Below, piece by piece: positions 44,036-53,730 of a stretch of DNA of 64,000 bases. Both the position numbers and the translations under genes were made by a program. Position 1 is the first letter of the stretch. Every line of letters begins with the position of its first letter. The stretch is from Polyangia bacterium (GTDB taxonomy: Bacteria; Myxococcota_A; Polyangia; Nannocystales; Nannocystaceae). The notes beneath the pieces are model-generated. The model ran no database searches and was not told the origin of the DNA. It saw only the letters and a program-made list of their open reading frames with translations. The stretch covers positions 496,001 through 560,000 of the forward strand of contig JAUIFF010000003.1 of NCBI GenBank assembly GCA_030429545.1. The letters run 5' to 3'.

Positions 44036-44478
44036 CTAGTCTCCTCCCGCCGACAAACCGGTTGGTCAACAGCCTGAGCGCGAGCCCCCAATTCGTCGAG
44101 CTCAAAACCCTGTTAAGCGACGGTCTCGCGGGCCGCTCGCCGTGACCCAACATGTTGTCTTTGGGCCCCAACAATCCCAAGCCTGTGTGATTTCCGCAGG
44201 ATGGCAAAAACCGCGGATATGCCGGCCGGCGGGCCCTGGCTTGATCCACAAATTTCACTAGCTAGAGGCCCTTTAAACGACCTCTAAGTCAGCTGAGGCG
44301 TATCGCCACACCCCCTTGCTCGCCGCGCATTTTTTGCATTCTCGCCCATCATCAACGGCAACGACTCCGGCAAGTGCATGTATAGACATCTTCTAGACGA
44401 GCGAAGCCTGCCACGCCGCTGCGGCCGGAATTCCGTGCGCCCAAATGCCGCAGCATTGAGGCCCGTAGGGACTTTGGG
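44036..44478. other. Noncoding stretch between minus-strand genes
   Basis: About 440 bases upstream of the single-domain kinase gene and downstream of the TPR gene. No gene is evident. It should hold the kinase promoter. One palindrome copy, TGTATAGACA (44379-44388), lies 91 bases from the TPR stop. Confidence 0.45.
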
Positions 44479-45612
44479 CTAACCGTTGTTCGCAGCTAGT
44501 TGCACCAACTCCTGCCGCACCAACTCCACAGTTGCCGCGGCCGCCCAGGTCTCGACGCCCGCTGCTTCCCGCACTTGCTCCGCGACCCGGCGTGCATCGG
44601 CGTGCATCGGCGTTTCGATCAGCCGCCGCATGGCCACCGCCGAGCGATAGGCCCGGGCCGCCATCTCCTGTTTGCCCTGGCCCAAAAACAGTGCCATTGC
44701 CGCCTCGGCCGACTCGGCGAGTCCGAGGTTGTCACCCACCGCGATAAACCCGTGCACGGCCTGGGAAAAATATGTATGCGCACTCAAAACCTCGCCAAGG
44801 GCAGTGTCGACCGCACACAGGCACACCGCCGAGCCAGCGATTCCCCATCGGTCGCCGAGCAACTCCCGCGCCCTGAGGCTTTCTTGGTACAGGGCCCGCG
44901 CCCGCGCAAGCTCCCCGGTCCGGCGCCGGATGAGGGCGAGGTTGCCGAGGCTGCTCGAGATGCCGTGGAGGTCGTCGATTGCCCGTCGCCGCACCAGGGC
45001 TTCGCCGTGGAGTTTTGTTGCATCTTCAAATTGTTCGCGGCGAAACGCAACGACCCCTAGGTTGCTGCGGGCGTGGGCACAGCCCCACTGATCGGCGATT
45101 TGACGATAGTGCTCCTCGGCCTGCTGGTGACACGCGATCGCCCGGTCGTAGCGTCCCTGCTCGCGGGCCACCATCCCCAACCAGTTGATCGCAGCAGCTT
45201 GTCCCCCCACCTGCCCGAGGCTCAAGCACCCCGAATGTGCCTGTTGGAGGTGTCCCGTTGCCCGCCGGTAGTCGGCACGGGCATAGGCCAATTCCCCGGC
45301 TCCCTGGTGCGCCGCCGCCAACAGACTTGGCTCGACATACTCCTTGCGCCCGCGCCACACCCAGTCGACCCACGGTTCAATCGTCCGCGCCTGACCGTCG
45401 ATCCACCAAAATCGGGCCAACGCCGCGAGCATCCGCATGGTTTGAACCCTGTCCCCGCGCTCGCGGGCATCCGCTAGTGCCTGCTCGATCGCCGGCGACA
45501 ACCCGCGCAGTTCGGCCAGGGCTGCCAATTGAGCAGCCTGCCGCCCGCGAAGCTCGGGAGCGGTCGCCTCGATCCTATCCACGAGTTCGGCAGTCGCCTG
45601 TGACGGATCCAC
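44479..45612 (-). CDS. TPR-repeat protein
   Basis: A 377-residue helical protein with several tetratricopeptide repeats, for example YRRATGHLQQAHSGCLSLGQVGG, YDRAIACHQQAEEHYRQIADQWG, FEDATKLHGEALVRRRAIDDLHG and LARARALYQESLRARELLGDRWG, in the 40-residue style seen in LuxR/AfsR-type regulators and in kinase-linked TPR domains. No DNA-binding or enzymatic domain is present. The GTG at 45612 is chosen because upstream sequence in this frame overlaps the divergent methyltransferase gene. A palindrome copy lies at 44773-44782. It probably serves as a protein-interaction partner. Confidence 0.72.
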   Translation of the reverse strand: MDPSQATAELVDRIEATAPELRGRQAAQLAALAELRGLSPAIEQALADARERGDRVQTMRMLAALARFWWIDGQARTIEPWVDWVWRGRKEYVEPSLLAAAHQGAGELAYARADYRRATGHLQQAHSGCLSLGQVGGQAAAINWLGMVAREQGRYDRAIACHQQAEEHYRQIADQWGCAHARSNLGVVAFRREQFEDATKLHGEALVRRRAIDDLHGISSSLGNLALIRRRTGELARARALYQESLRARELLGDRWGIAGSAVCLCAVDTALGEVLSAHTYFSQAVHGFIAVGDNLGLAESAEAAMALFLGQGKQEMAARAYRSAVAMRRLIETPMHADARRVAEQVREAAGVETWAAAATVELVRQELVQLAANNG

Positions 45613-45687
45613 GGCGTCGATCGTATCAAACCCGGGTCCGTCGCCGGCATGTTTCGGCGAACACTCGCGGGTACACTGGCACTCCAA

Positions 45688-46506
45688 ATGTCGCGCTACG
45701 AAGATTACACCGTCAAGTCGCAGGCCTATGACGAAACCCGGGTACCGGTGGGACTCGAGGTGATCCAAACGGTTATCCGCGGATCGTGTGCGACCTCGCT
45801 GGTCGACCTTGGCTGTGGCACGGGCAACTACCTCCGGGCCGTTGCCACCGACATCGAACGCGGCACCGGCCTCGACCTCAACCCCAACATGCTGGCCAAG
45901 GCCCGGGAAAAACTCGCAGGCTTCGCCCACATCGACGTTCGTCAAGGCTCGCTCACCTCCCTGCCGCTGGCCGCTGCCAGCTTCGACATCGTGGTTTGCA
46001 ACCAGGTCCTCCACCACTTAGATGCACCATCAACAATCCCCGCATTCACCAACGTGCGCGCGGCCCTTGCCGAGATCTTTCGCGTGCTAAAACCCGGCGG
46101 TGCCGTGGTTCTCAACTCGAGCAGCCATGTGCAATGTCGCGAAGGTTTTTGGTGGGCACCACTGGTCCCCCAGGCGATGGAGCGGATCATCGCCCGCCTC
46201 CCCGATATCCCCCAACTAACGGCTTGGCTGACCGCCCTCGGGTTTGTCGTCGATCCTCCGCATATCCTGCGTGAGCCACTGCAAGGCGGGGAATACCTCG
46301 ACCCGCGCGGCCCCCTGCGCGAGACTTGGCGGCGCGGCGACTCGACCTGGTCGCTGGCAACCGCAGACGAACTGCAAGCGGCCCTCACCCGTCTGCACGC
46401 GCTGGACCAAGGCGGAGAGCTCGAGCAGTGGTTTGCCCAGCGCGACCAGCTTCGCGACAATCACGGGCAGACCACGAGCCTGGTCGCTCGCAAACCAGCA
46501 ACTTGA
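45688..46506 (+). CDS. Class I SAM-dependent methyltransferase
   Basis: A 272-residue methyltransferase of the UbiE/Methyltransf_11 type. The SAM-binding motif I is LVDLGCGTGNYLRAV, motif II is GTGLDLNPNMLAKAREKL, then FDIVVCNQVLHHL (motif III) and FRVLKPGGAVVLNSSS (motif IV). The substrate is not evident. The start is the ATG at 45688 (MSRYEDYTV), divergent from the TPR gene. It is followed within one base of its stop by an imperfect palindrome copy (TGTACATCCA, 46507-46516). Confidence 0.87.
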   Translation: MSRYEDYTVKSQAYDETRVPVGLEVIQTVIRGSCATSLVDLGCGTGNYLRAVATDIERGTGLDLNPNMLAKAREKLAGFAHIDVRQGSLTSLPLAAASFDIVVCNQVLHHLDAPSTIPAFTNVRAALAEIFRVLKPGGAVVLNSSSHVQCREGFWWAPLVPQAMERIIARLPDIPQLTAWLTALGFVVDPPHILREPLQGGEYLDPRGPLRETWRRGDSTWSLATADELQAALTRLHALDQGGELEQWFAQRDQLRDNHGQTTSLVARKPAT

Positions 46507-46662
46507 TGTACATCCAAGATTTTGGCCCTGTGGCAACACGCGCCATATCTACCGATGTAGCTACCAGGGTGACCAAGCTTTGAGCTACGGGGGGCGTGTC
46601 CAACCAAAATTAACGGAATCTTTGGGCCACTGCCCAAAACAGTTGATCATGCGGCCCACACG

Positions 46663-48273
46663 ATGGCCCGCGCACTTTTATCCATCCGACTTGGCTGCAC
46701 CGTTGCGTTATTGACACCCGCGACCGGGCTTGCGGCACCTGGCCCAACCCCGCAGATCCCGGGCGCTCGCCAACCAGCGGCGGGCCAGACAGGTGCAAGC
46801 CAGCCCGGGGCGACCAACCAGCCCTCGGGGGTCTCAGCGCAACCTGTCGCCCCACGTGCGCAGCCAGTTTCGACCATACCTGCGGGGGCCTCACCGCAAC
46901 CCGTCACGGCCACATCACCGAGTGCACAGCCGACCGCGACCACGCCACAGGCAAACCCGGCGCAAGCTCACCACCCGGTCCCAGGAGCTGTGCAAACCGG
47001 TAGCTCCACACAACCTTACGCGACGTCCCAGCCCACGCCTCAACCCGCGGCGCAACCGGTACCGCAAGCAACTCCGGGACAACCGGTCGCCCAGCCCTCG
47101 ACCACAGCCTCGGGTGCCGCTGGCGACGATGCGTCCACCCCCACACTCGACGACGACGGGGTCAAAATCAAAACCGGCGGGCAGTCGGAGTTGACCATCT
47201 CGGGCTATGTCGAAACGGTTTACAGCTACAACTTTAATCGCCCGAGTAATGGCATTACCCACTACCGCACGTTCGACAATCGCCACAACGCAATCACCCT
47301 GCAAAACCTCGCACTCGACCTCGGCTGGGACTCCAAACACGCCCTCGCGCGGATTGCCCTGCAGGCTGGGCATGCCCCCAACACCTACTACGGTGTCAGT
47401 GAGCCCAATATGCCGGGAGCCTCGGGTACCCCCGGCAGCAATGCCGAACTGTGGCGATACATCCAACAGGCCTATGTCGGGTGGCACCTGCCGGGGCAGT
47501 CCAAAGTTCCCATCACACTCGAAGGTGGCATCTTTTTGTCACCACTTGGGCCCGAGGGTATGGCGACCCACGAAAACTGGACCTGGTCGCACACACAGCT
47601 GTTTTTTGCCCTGCCGTTTTACCACGCGGGAGCTCGCTTGCATCTGCAAATATCCGACCGTCACGACCTGCGCTTTGGGGTTTACAACGGTTGGAACAAC
47701 GTCGTCGACAACAACCCACAAAAGTCGCTGGCCGCCGAATACACCTATACCCACAGCGAGAACTTCCTGTTTAATATCGTTTACTTCAGCGGCATCGAGC
47801 GGCCCCCCGAAGCCATCGAAGGTCAGGGCTGGCGGCACACGGTCGACACCTATGTCATCGGCAAACCGAGCAAGCACGTGTCGCTGCTGTTGCGGCCGGT
47901 CGCCGGGTTCGAGCCGACTCGGTTTGGCACGGCCTGGTACCTCGCCGGCCACCTAGGTGTGCGTATACAACTAGCCGAATGGATGTACCTGGCGACCAAG
48001 GGGGTGCTGTTGCGCGAGCACCGGGCCAGCACCACCGAGGGTAGCTCGGCACCGATCTTTTACCCGACGCCGTGGATGGCCTCGGCGATCGGTACGGCCG
48101 ACTTCCGTCCTGGCAAGCACTTCTCGCTCAAGTTGGAATATCGCCACGACCAGGCTGGTGAGCTGCTCTACTTCGCCGGGGATGTCGAGGGGGACGGCAG
48201 CGACGAAAACCCGTTTGTCCCCACGCGCACCTCGCAAAACACCCTCACGCTCGGACTCACGGCGTGGTTTTAG
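46663..48273 (+). CDS. Putative outer-membrane porin, BBP2-like
   Basis: A 536-residue protein with a signal peptide ending near GLAA-P (residue 25), a Pro/Gln/Ala/Thr-rich low-complexity linker (about 26-155) and a large C-terminal barrel. The barrel region begins with the strand LTISGYVETVYSYNFNRPSNGI, continues with repeated amphipathic strands and ends in LTLGLTAWF with the terminal Phe needed for Bam-dependent assembly. The phrase WSHTQLFFALPFYHAGARLHLQISD resembles OmpL-like beta-barrel porin-2 proteins. Palindrome copies occur at 47639 and 47960. It ends two bases before the convergent esterase gene. Confidence 0.75.
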   Translation: MARALLSIRLGCTVALLTPATGLAAPGPTPQIPGARQPAAGQTGASQPGATNQPSGVSAQPVAPRAQPVSTIPAGASPQPVTATSPSAQPTATTPQANPAQAHHPVPGAVQTGSSTQPYATSQPTPQPAAQPVPQATPGQPVAQPSTTASGAAGDDASTPTLDDDGVKIKTGGQSELTISGYVETVYSYNFNRPSNGITHYRTFDNRHNAITLQNLALDLGWDSKHALARIALQAGHAPNTYYGVSEPNMPGASGTPGSNAELWRYIQQAYVGWHLPGQSKVPITLEGGIFLSPLGPEGMATHENWTWSHTQLFFALPFYHAGARLHLQISDRHDLRFGVYNGWNNVVDNNPQKSLAAEYTYTHSENFLFNIVYFSGIERPPEAIEGQGWRHTVDTYVIGKPSKHVSLLLRPVAGFEPTRFGTAWYLAGHLGVRIQLAEWMYLATKGVLLREHRASTTEGSSAPIFYPTPWMASAIGTADFRPGKHFSLKLEYRHDQAGELLYFAGDVEGDGSDENPFVPTRTSQNTLTLGLTAWF

Positions 48274-48274
48274 C

Positions 48275-49411
48275 CTACTCGTAGACCATCCAAAGGGGCC
48301 CGGGGAACAGCCACGAGAGGCCCTCGCGCATGCGGTCGCGCCAGGCCTCCCAGTTGTGGCCATCGCGGGCTTCGACGTAGCGCACATCCATTCCGGTCGC
48401 CTGTAACCGCGGGACCATCGAGCGGTTTTCGTAGATCAGCGACTCGTAGGTGCCACAGCTGACAAACACCTTCTCACTCGGCCGCCCGGGCCGTTCGCGG
48501 AAGGCGTTGACAAACTTGACCACGGCATCGAAGTTGGGACCCCTTGTATGTTCACCGATGTCGGTAAAGGCAAACGATCCCGACAGCAACATCAACCGGC
48601 CAAACATCTCGGGGTAGCGCCAGGCCGTCGACAGCGAAGCCACCGCGCCAAAACTCGCCCCCATCAGGCCACGGGCCGAGGGCAGCGGCATGAGCGGATA
48701 GCGGGCCTGAAGCTCAGGCACCAAGTGCTCGCAGATCATCGCCGCGTGGCGCGGGTCGTCGGGGTATTCGACCAACCGCTCCCCCGGATGGGTCAGGGCA
48801 ACGATCATCGGTGCCACCTCGAGCCGATGAATCAGGTTGTCGAGGACGGTGCGAAAGTTGGCGTAACGCAAAAAGTCGCCGCCGTCGTGGACCACCAACA
48901 GGTTGTAACGCCGGGATGGGCGATACCTCGCCGGCAAATACACGGTGACCCGCCGCGGCTCGCCAAAGGGCGTTTGTTGTAGGATCAACTCTTCGAGGGT
49001 GCCCTCGCGGGCCTCGGGATCGTGCTCCACCCACGGCGGACGCACATAGTCCTGCCCCTGACATACCGAGTTGGCACCGTAGGGGTCGCGGGCGATAAAC
49101 GGGTTGAGCGGGTCGCGAATCCAGTGGGCACGACCCCCGTGTTGCAGCTCAAACTTGTACTCGACCCGCGACTTTGGTGGCAGTTCGAGCACGTAGTACC
49201 AAACGTCCGTGCCCGGGACCTGGGTAAACGGCTGGGCCGTGGGCAGACCAAAAATAAAGTGTCGCAGGCGGACGGCATCGACGGCGCCGCGGTAGACAAA
49301 GGTCACGTGGCGGCCTTCGACCAGCGGGAACGAATGCCGGGCTAGGAATGCTTCGAGCTCGGCCTGGGTCACGGGGCCATGCTGCAGTAGGCTGTGAATC
49401 GCTAATTGCAT
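48275..49411 (-). CDS. Enterochelin-esterase-like (esterase D type) hydrolase
   Basis: A 378-residue alpha/beta-hydrolase with a Fes-like layout: an N-terminal early-set domain (VTFVYRGAVDAVRLRHFIFG) and a C-terminal esterase with nucleophile elbow GLMGASFGAVAS and a final HNW in EARDGHNWEAWRDRM supplying the catalytic His. It could cleave siderophore trilactones or other esters; no siderophore genes are nearby and there is no signal peptide. The ATG at 49411 lies inside the last codons of the upstream S51-like gene (overlap of ten bases), so translation is coupled. An imperfect palindrome copy (TGCATATACC, from 49407) covers this junction. Confidence 0.8.
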   Translation of the reverse strand: MQLAIHSLLQHGPVTQAELEAFLARHSFPLVEGRHVTFVYRGAVDAVRLRHFIFGLPTAQPFTQVPGTDVWYYVLELPPKSRVEYKFELQHGGRAHWIRDPLNPFIARDPYGANSVCQGQDYVRPPWVEHDPEAREGTLEELILQQTPFGEPRRVTVYLPARYRPSRRYNLLVVHDGGDFLRYANFRTVLDNLIHRLEVAPMIVALTHPGERLVEYPDDPRHAAMICEHLVPELQARYPLMPLPSARGLMGASFGAVASLSTAWRYPEMFGRLMLLSGSFAFTDIGEHTRGPNFDAVVKFVNAFRERPGRPSEKVFVSCGTYESLIYENRSMVPRLQATGMDVRYVEARDGHNWEAWRDRMREGLSWLFPGPLWMVYE

Positions 49412-50358
49412 ATACCACCTTCTTGCAACACCGGCGCCCGGACCTCGGCGAGTTCCCACGGCCCTGCCCCGCTCGAGACAAACGCAACCTCGCCGCCCGG
49501 GTCGAGGGCAATACACTTTTTCGGGGCAAACCTGCGGGCAAATCGGTCCACCCGTTCGCGGTCGTCGAGCAACAGCCTGCGACTTGCGTGGGGAAGGGCG
49601 AGCACGTTTGGCAACACGCCGAGGCCCGCCCCGAGGATCTCGGCATCACCCTGTCCCTGTGGCGGGCAGTCGTGGAACAACACGATCTCCTCGCCCAGCA
49701 CCATCGCCCCGGCGGACCAGGCCAGGAGGTGACGCCCGGGCAACGCGCGCGCCACCTCAAACAACCGCAGGCGATTGAGGAGACTTGCCACATGCCCACC
49801 GGCGATCGCCACCACATCGCTTTGTTCGATCAGCTGTTTGACTTCGTTTTGGTGACGCGCAAGCTCGGGCGTATCCGCGATGGCCCGGGCATCGCGGTGG
49901 GCTTTGAGCACCTCGGCAACCTGGGCTTGATGGCGACGGTCAAGGTCACACACAGCTGCGAGTGCCGCTCGAACCTCATCCTGTAGGCGAGACACCGACA
50001 TCCCTAGCGGCGGCCGTTCGACCAGCCCCTGCAACTCGCGAACAGCGTCCATCGCATACCGCAATCGTCGCCTGTACAAGTGCTGCAGCTGGCGCAACCT
50101 GTCCTGGCGTTCGCGGTGGGATTGAAACAGCTCTGGATGGGCGGCAAAGACCGCTTCGGCCCGGGCGTGCAGCCTGAGATTGACCGCGGGCAAGCCGATG
50201 GCCTCGCGCAATTCCTCGTCTTCCGGTTCCCGCTCCTGCCACCCGGCAGTTACCACCGCCACCGGCCCGCGACAGTGAAACCGGGCAACAACCTCGCCGA
50301 CCGTCGGCGTAAACCGCTGCGGCCCGAGCATGATGGCGTGAAACTTCGCTCCCGACAT
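49402..50358 (-). CDS. S51/type 1 glutamine amidotransferase-like peptidase
   Basis: A 318-residue protein with the S51 (dipeptidase E/cyanophycinase) fold markers: VVAIAGGHVASLLNRLR, the nucleophile-elbow-like LLAWSAGAMVLGEEIVLF with Ser in WSAGAM, and a later LALPHASRRLLLDDRERVDRFARRF. A charged coiled-coil-like region (about 60-150) is inserted after the first strand. It may hydrolyse small acidic peptides, but family members are diverse. It shares a promoter region of only two bases with the divergent kinase-TPR gene, and it overlaps the downstream esterase. Confidence 0.72.
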   Translation of the reverse strand: MSGAKFHAIMLGPQRFTPTVGEVVARFHCRGPVAVVTAGWQEREPEDEELREAIGLPAVNLRLHARAEAVFAAHPELFQSHRERQDRLRQLQHLYRRRLRYAMDAVRELQGLVERPPLGMSVSRLQDEVRAALAAVCDLDRRHQAQVAEVLKAHRDARAIADTPELARHQNEVKQLIEQSDVVAIAGGHVASLLNRLRLFEVARALPGRHLLAWSAGAMVLGEEIVLFHDCPPQGQGDAEILGAGLGVLPNVLALPHASRRLLLDDRERVDRFARRFAPKKCIALDPGGEVAFVSSGAGPWELAEVRAPVLQEGGICN

Positions 50359-50360
50359 GG

Positions 50361-53300
50361 ATGGACGGGGGCTTTATCGCTGTTTGCCGAGGGACGCAAG
50401 TCGAGTTTGCGACCGGGCCTTGCGGCATCTGTCTTTACGACCATCCATCTGTGCTGCGAAGGTTGCTGATACCATTGCCGTTGGTGAATGGTGTTCGCGA
50501 TAGCGCGCCGCAGGCCCCACTAGAAGCCGTGGTCGCCGAAACGCTGCTCGAGTCGGCGTTTCGTTCGGGCGAAGAGGAATCCATTTCACTCGAACTCGAC
50601 CGTGGCACGGTCGTCGACCGCTACACCGTGCTAGAGCCGATTGGCCGTGGCGCGATGGGTGCCGTGTACACGGCCTACGACCCACGCCTCGACCGGCGAA
50701 TCGCGCTCAAGTTGATGTTGGCCAAGCCCGGTCGGGCCGACGATGTCCGGGTCCGACTGTTGCGCGAAGCCCAGTCGCTCGCCCGGCTCAACCACCCCAA
50801 CGTGGTCACCGTCCACGATGCCGATGCCGTGGGTGACCTCGTGTTTTTGGCCATGGAATTGGTCGAGGGCACCAATCTGACAAACTGGCTCAAGCTGCGT
50901 CAGCGCACGCGAGAAGAGATTCTAGAAGTCTTTCTCGCCGCCGGACGCGGTCTTGCCGCAGCCCACGATGCCGGCCTCGTCCACCGGGATTTCAAGCCCG
51001 ACAACGTGCTCGTGGGCGACGATGGCCGGGTTCGGGTTGTCGACTTTGGCATCGCCCGCGAGGCCTCGGGCCTGGTCCAAGAACGGGCCGAACAAACCCA
51101 GGCCCCGGGGCCAACTTCGGGCCCATCATCGGAGGTCGTCAACGTCCAAACCATCGACCCCGACGACGCCTTTATCGACACCGACGAAGCCGATATTGCC
51201 GACAGAATTCGGCACCAGGCCGAGCGCCACCGCAAGCAAAAAAACGCCGCCCAAGCCCCCGAGCCAAACGGCAAAAACCCGGAGCCGTCGATGGACATCT
51301 CGATGTATCAGCATGGAACGGCGGATACCGAGCCCGGGCCCTCGCGACCGACCGAGCCACCGCCACCGCCCGAAGAGGACTTTTTTGATGGGCCGTACAA
51401 CACCCGCCGCGAAGACAGCCTCGAACGCTCGGGCACAAGTCTCGCCGCCGCCCGGCTCACCCAGACCGGGGCGCTGGTCGGCACCCCCGCGTACATGGCC
51501 CCTGAGCAACATATGGGCCTGGCCGTCAACGCCAAAAGCGATCAATTCGGGTTTTGCGTGGCCCTCTACGAGGCCCTCTACCGCAGCCACCCGTATGTAT
51601 TTACAAATATTGTCGAACTGACGCTCGCGGTCCTCACCGGCAAAATCCAGCCCGCACCACCCGGCACAGACGTGCCCCCCCGCCTGCGTGCAGCTCTGGT
51701 CAAGGGGATGTCGGTTTCGCCCGACGACCGACACCCATCAATGTCGGCCCTGCTCGAGCTTTTAAGTGATGATGCAACAAAACGCCGCAAGCGCTGGATT
51801 TGGACAGCCGGTGCCGGGTTGCTTGCCGCCACGGTGCTCGTTGCCGGTGGCCGCGAGCTCGGTGCCTCCAACTCCCCCTGTGCGGGTGCAGCTCGCCACC
51901 TCGTCGATGTTTGGACAGCCGAGTCGAGTGCCGATCTACACGAGCGGTTTGCGGCGACCGGGCAACCCTATGCCGAGCAGGCCTGGCAAAACACCGCGAC
52001 CGCCCTCGATGCCTACGCCGACAACTGGGTGTCGATGCGCACCGAAGCCTGCGAAGCGACCCATGTCCATGCTGAACAATCGGCGCAACTGCTCGACCGG
52101 CGAATGGCCTGCCTCGACGGCCGGCTCAGCAGTCTGGCCGCCACCACCGAGCTCCTGCGAGAAGCCACCCCCACCATCATTTTGCGAGCGGTCGAGCTCG
52201 CCGACGGCTTACCACCGATCCATGAGTGTGCAGATACAAACAAATTACTTCAGCGCGAGGCACCACCAACCGGTGCACGCAAACAAATTCTCGACAAGTT
52301 TGAGCGCACCCTGGCGCGGATCGATGCCCTGCTGACAACCGGGGGGTTTGCCGAGGCCGGCCGTCTCGCTGCCCAACTCGCAGCGGATGCTGAGGCCACG
52401 GACTTTCACAAGGTGTATGTGCATGCTCGATATGCATCGGCCCGCTCACAGATCGAGCTCGCCAAATACGACGATGCCGAAACCACCCTCGGTGAAGCCC
52501 TCGCCCTCGCCGAGCGCAAGTCGCTCGATGAGCACCGCGCCGCGATTCTCCGCGAGCTCGCCCTGGTCGTCGGCAACTACCAAAAGCGCTTTGCCGACGG
52601 CGTGATCTATGTGCGACAGGCCCAGGCGGTCGGCGACCGGGTTGGCATCGATGTCATCGAACAGGCGGATGCCCGCAAGATTCTTGGCGTGGTGCTGTAC
52701 CATTTAGAGCGCCACGACGAGGCCATTGCCGAGATCGAAGCGGCCGTGCAAATGCTCGAGGGCGTCGGCGACCGCGGAGCGCTCAACCGGGCCAGTGTGC
52801 TCAACACGCTCGGAGCCCTGCGCGATTTGTCCGGAGACCCCGAGCGGGCACTCGAGCACTACGACAAGGCCCGCGAGTTGCTCGAGCAACGGCTCGGCCC
52901 CGACCACCCAGATTTTGCCAAGGTGCTCAACAACATCGCTGTGATCTACAAGAGCCAGGGCAAGTATCAACGCGCGCGCGAATACTGCGAACGCACGCTC
53001 GATATCCGCCGGCGAAGCCTTGGCGCAGATCATCCAGACATCGCCTCCTCGCTGATGAACCTCGGCAACGTGCACTTCATGCTCGGAGACACCGAGCAGG
53101 CCATCGCCCACCACGAAGCCGCGCTCGCCCAGTTTCGCCGGACCTTTGGCGAGGGCTCCGAGGAGGAGGCCGTGGCCCTGTTCAATATTGGCGTCACGCT
53201 GCAAACCAGCGGCAAGTACGAGCGTGCGATCGGTTACTACCAACGGGCCATCCCGCTGTTCAAAGACGGCGATGTCGAAGTTGCTTCGCCGCTGACCGGG

Positions 53301-53585
53301 CTCGGCGGATGTCTGGTTGAGCTCGGTCGTTACAACGAAGCGCGCACCCACCTCGAGCGCGCGCTCGAACTACGTACCCAGGCCGAAAGCGAATCACTCG
53401 AAATGCCCGAGTTGCAGTTTGCCCTGGCCCGTGCGTTGCTCGGAGACGTCAACCGGTCCGATGGTGCCCTGCGTAACCGCGCCCGCAACCTCGCCCTTGC
53501 AGCAAGTGCTGGCTATCGCGAGCAAGGTGTTACGAACATGGTTACAGAGATAACAACCTGGCTTGAGAAGCATGACCTAAAGTAG
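50361..53585 (+). CDS. Ser/Thr kinase-TPR receptor with a large activation-segment insertion
   Basis: A 1074-residue membrane kinase. The kinase domain spans about 87-460: IGRGAMGAVY, K117, HRDFKPDN (D210), DFG at 228-230. About 150 residues of acidic/Pro-rich sequence then intervene before GTPAYMAPEQ (APE at 380-382), whereas 25-40 residues is usual. One transmembrane helix near 475-495 (WIWTAGAGLLAATVLVAG) is followed by a helical region and about seven TPRs (for example ALEHYDKARELLEQRLGPDHPDFAKVLNNIAVIYKSQGKY) in the form typical of myxobacterial kinases. The ATG at 50361 is nearly back-to-back with the divergent gene; a later GTG near 50484 is possible. Palindrome copies lie at 51596, 52229 and 52414. 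Confidence 0.87.
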   Translation: MDGGFIAVCRGTQVEFATGPCGICLYDHPSVLRRLLIPLPLVNGVRDSAPQAPLEAVVAETLLESAFRSGEEESISLELDRGTVVDRYTVLEPIGRGAMGAVYTAYDPRLDRRIALKLMLAKPGRADDVRVRLLREAQSLARLNHPNVVTVHDADAVGDLVFLAMELVEGTNLTNWLKLRQRTREEILEVFLAAGRGLAAAHDAGLVHRDFKPDNVLVGDDGRVRVVDFGIAREASGLVQERAEQTQAPGPTSGPSSEVVNVQTIDPDDAFIDTDEADIADRIRHQAERHRKQKNAAQAPEPNGKNPEPSMDISMYQHGTADTEPGPSRPTEPPPPPEEDFFDGPYNTRREDSLERSGTSLAAARLTQTGALVGTPAYMAPEQHMGLAVNAKSDQFGFCVALYEALYRSHPYVFTNIVELTLAVLTGKIQPAPPGTDVPPRLRAALVKGMSVSPDDRHPSMSALLELLSDDATKRRKRWIWTAGAGLLAATVLVAGGRELGASNSPCAGAARHLVDVWTAESSADLHERFAATGQPYAEQAWQNTATALDAYADNWVSMRTEACEATHVHAEQSAQLLDRRMACLDGRLSSLAATTELLREATPTIILRAVELADGLPPIHECADTNKLLQREAPPTGARKQILDKFERTLARIDALLTTGGFAEAGRLAAQLAADAEATDFHKVYVHARYASARSQIELAKYDDAETTLGEALALAERKSLDEHRAAILRELALVVGNYQKRFADGVIYVRQAQAVGDRVGIDVIEQADARKILGVVLYHLERHDEAIAEIEAAVQMLEGVGDRGALNRASVLNTLGALRDLSGDPERALEHYDKARELLEQRLGPDHPDFAKVLNNIAVIYKSQGKYQRAREYCERTLDIRRRSLGADHPDIASSLMNLGNVHFMLGDTEQAIAHHEAALAQFRRTFGEGSEEEAVALFNIGVTLQTSGKYERAIGYYQRAIPLFKDGDVEVASPLTGLGGCLVELGRYNEARTHLERALELRTQAESESLEMPELQFALARALLGDVNRSDGALRNRARNLALAASAGYREQGVTNMVTEITTWLEKHDLK

Positions 53586-53730
53586 GTAAAGGTTGATGTA
53601 CACCTACTCGACAAAGTCGCCCGTGGTGCCGCCGTCACCCGTGTACATGCGCTTTTAGACATATACAACAAATCGTCGCGCCGGTTACCCTGCACCCGCA
53701 CCCATTATCACGGTGCGAAAGGACGTAGGC

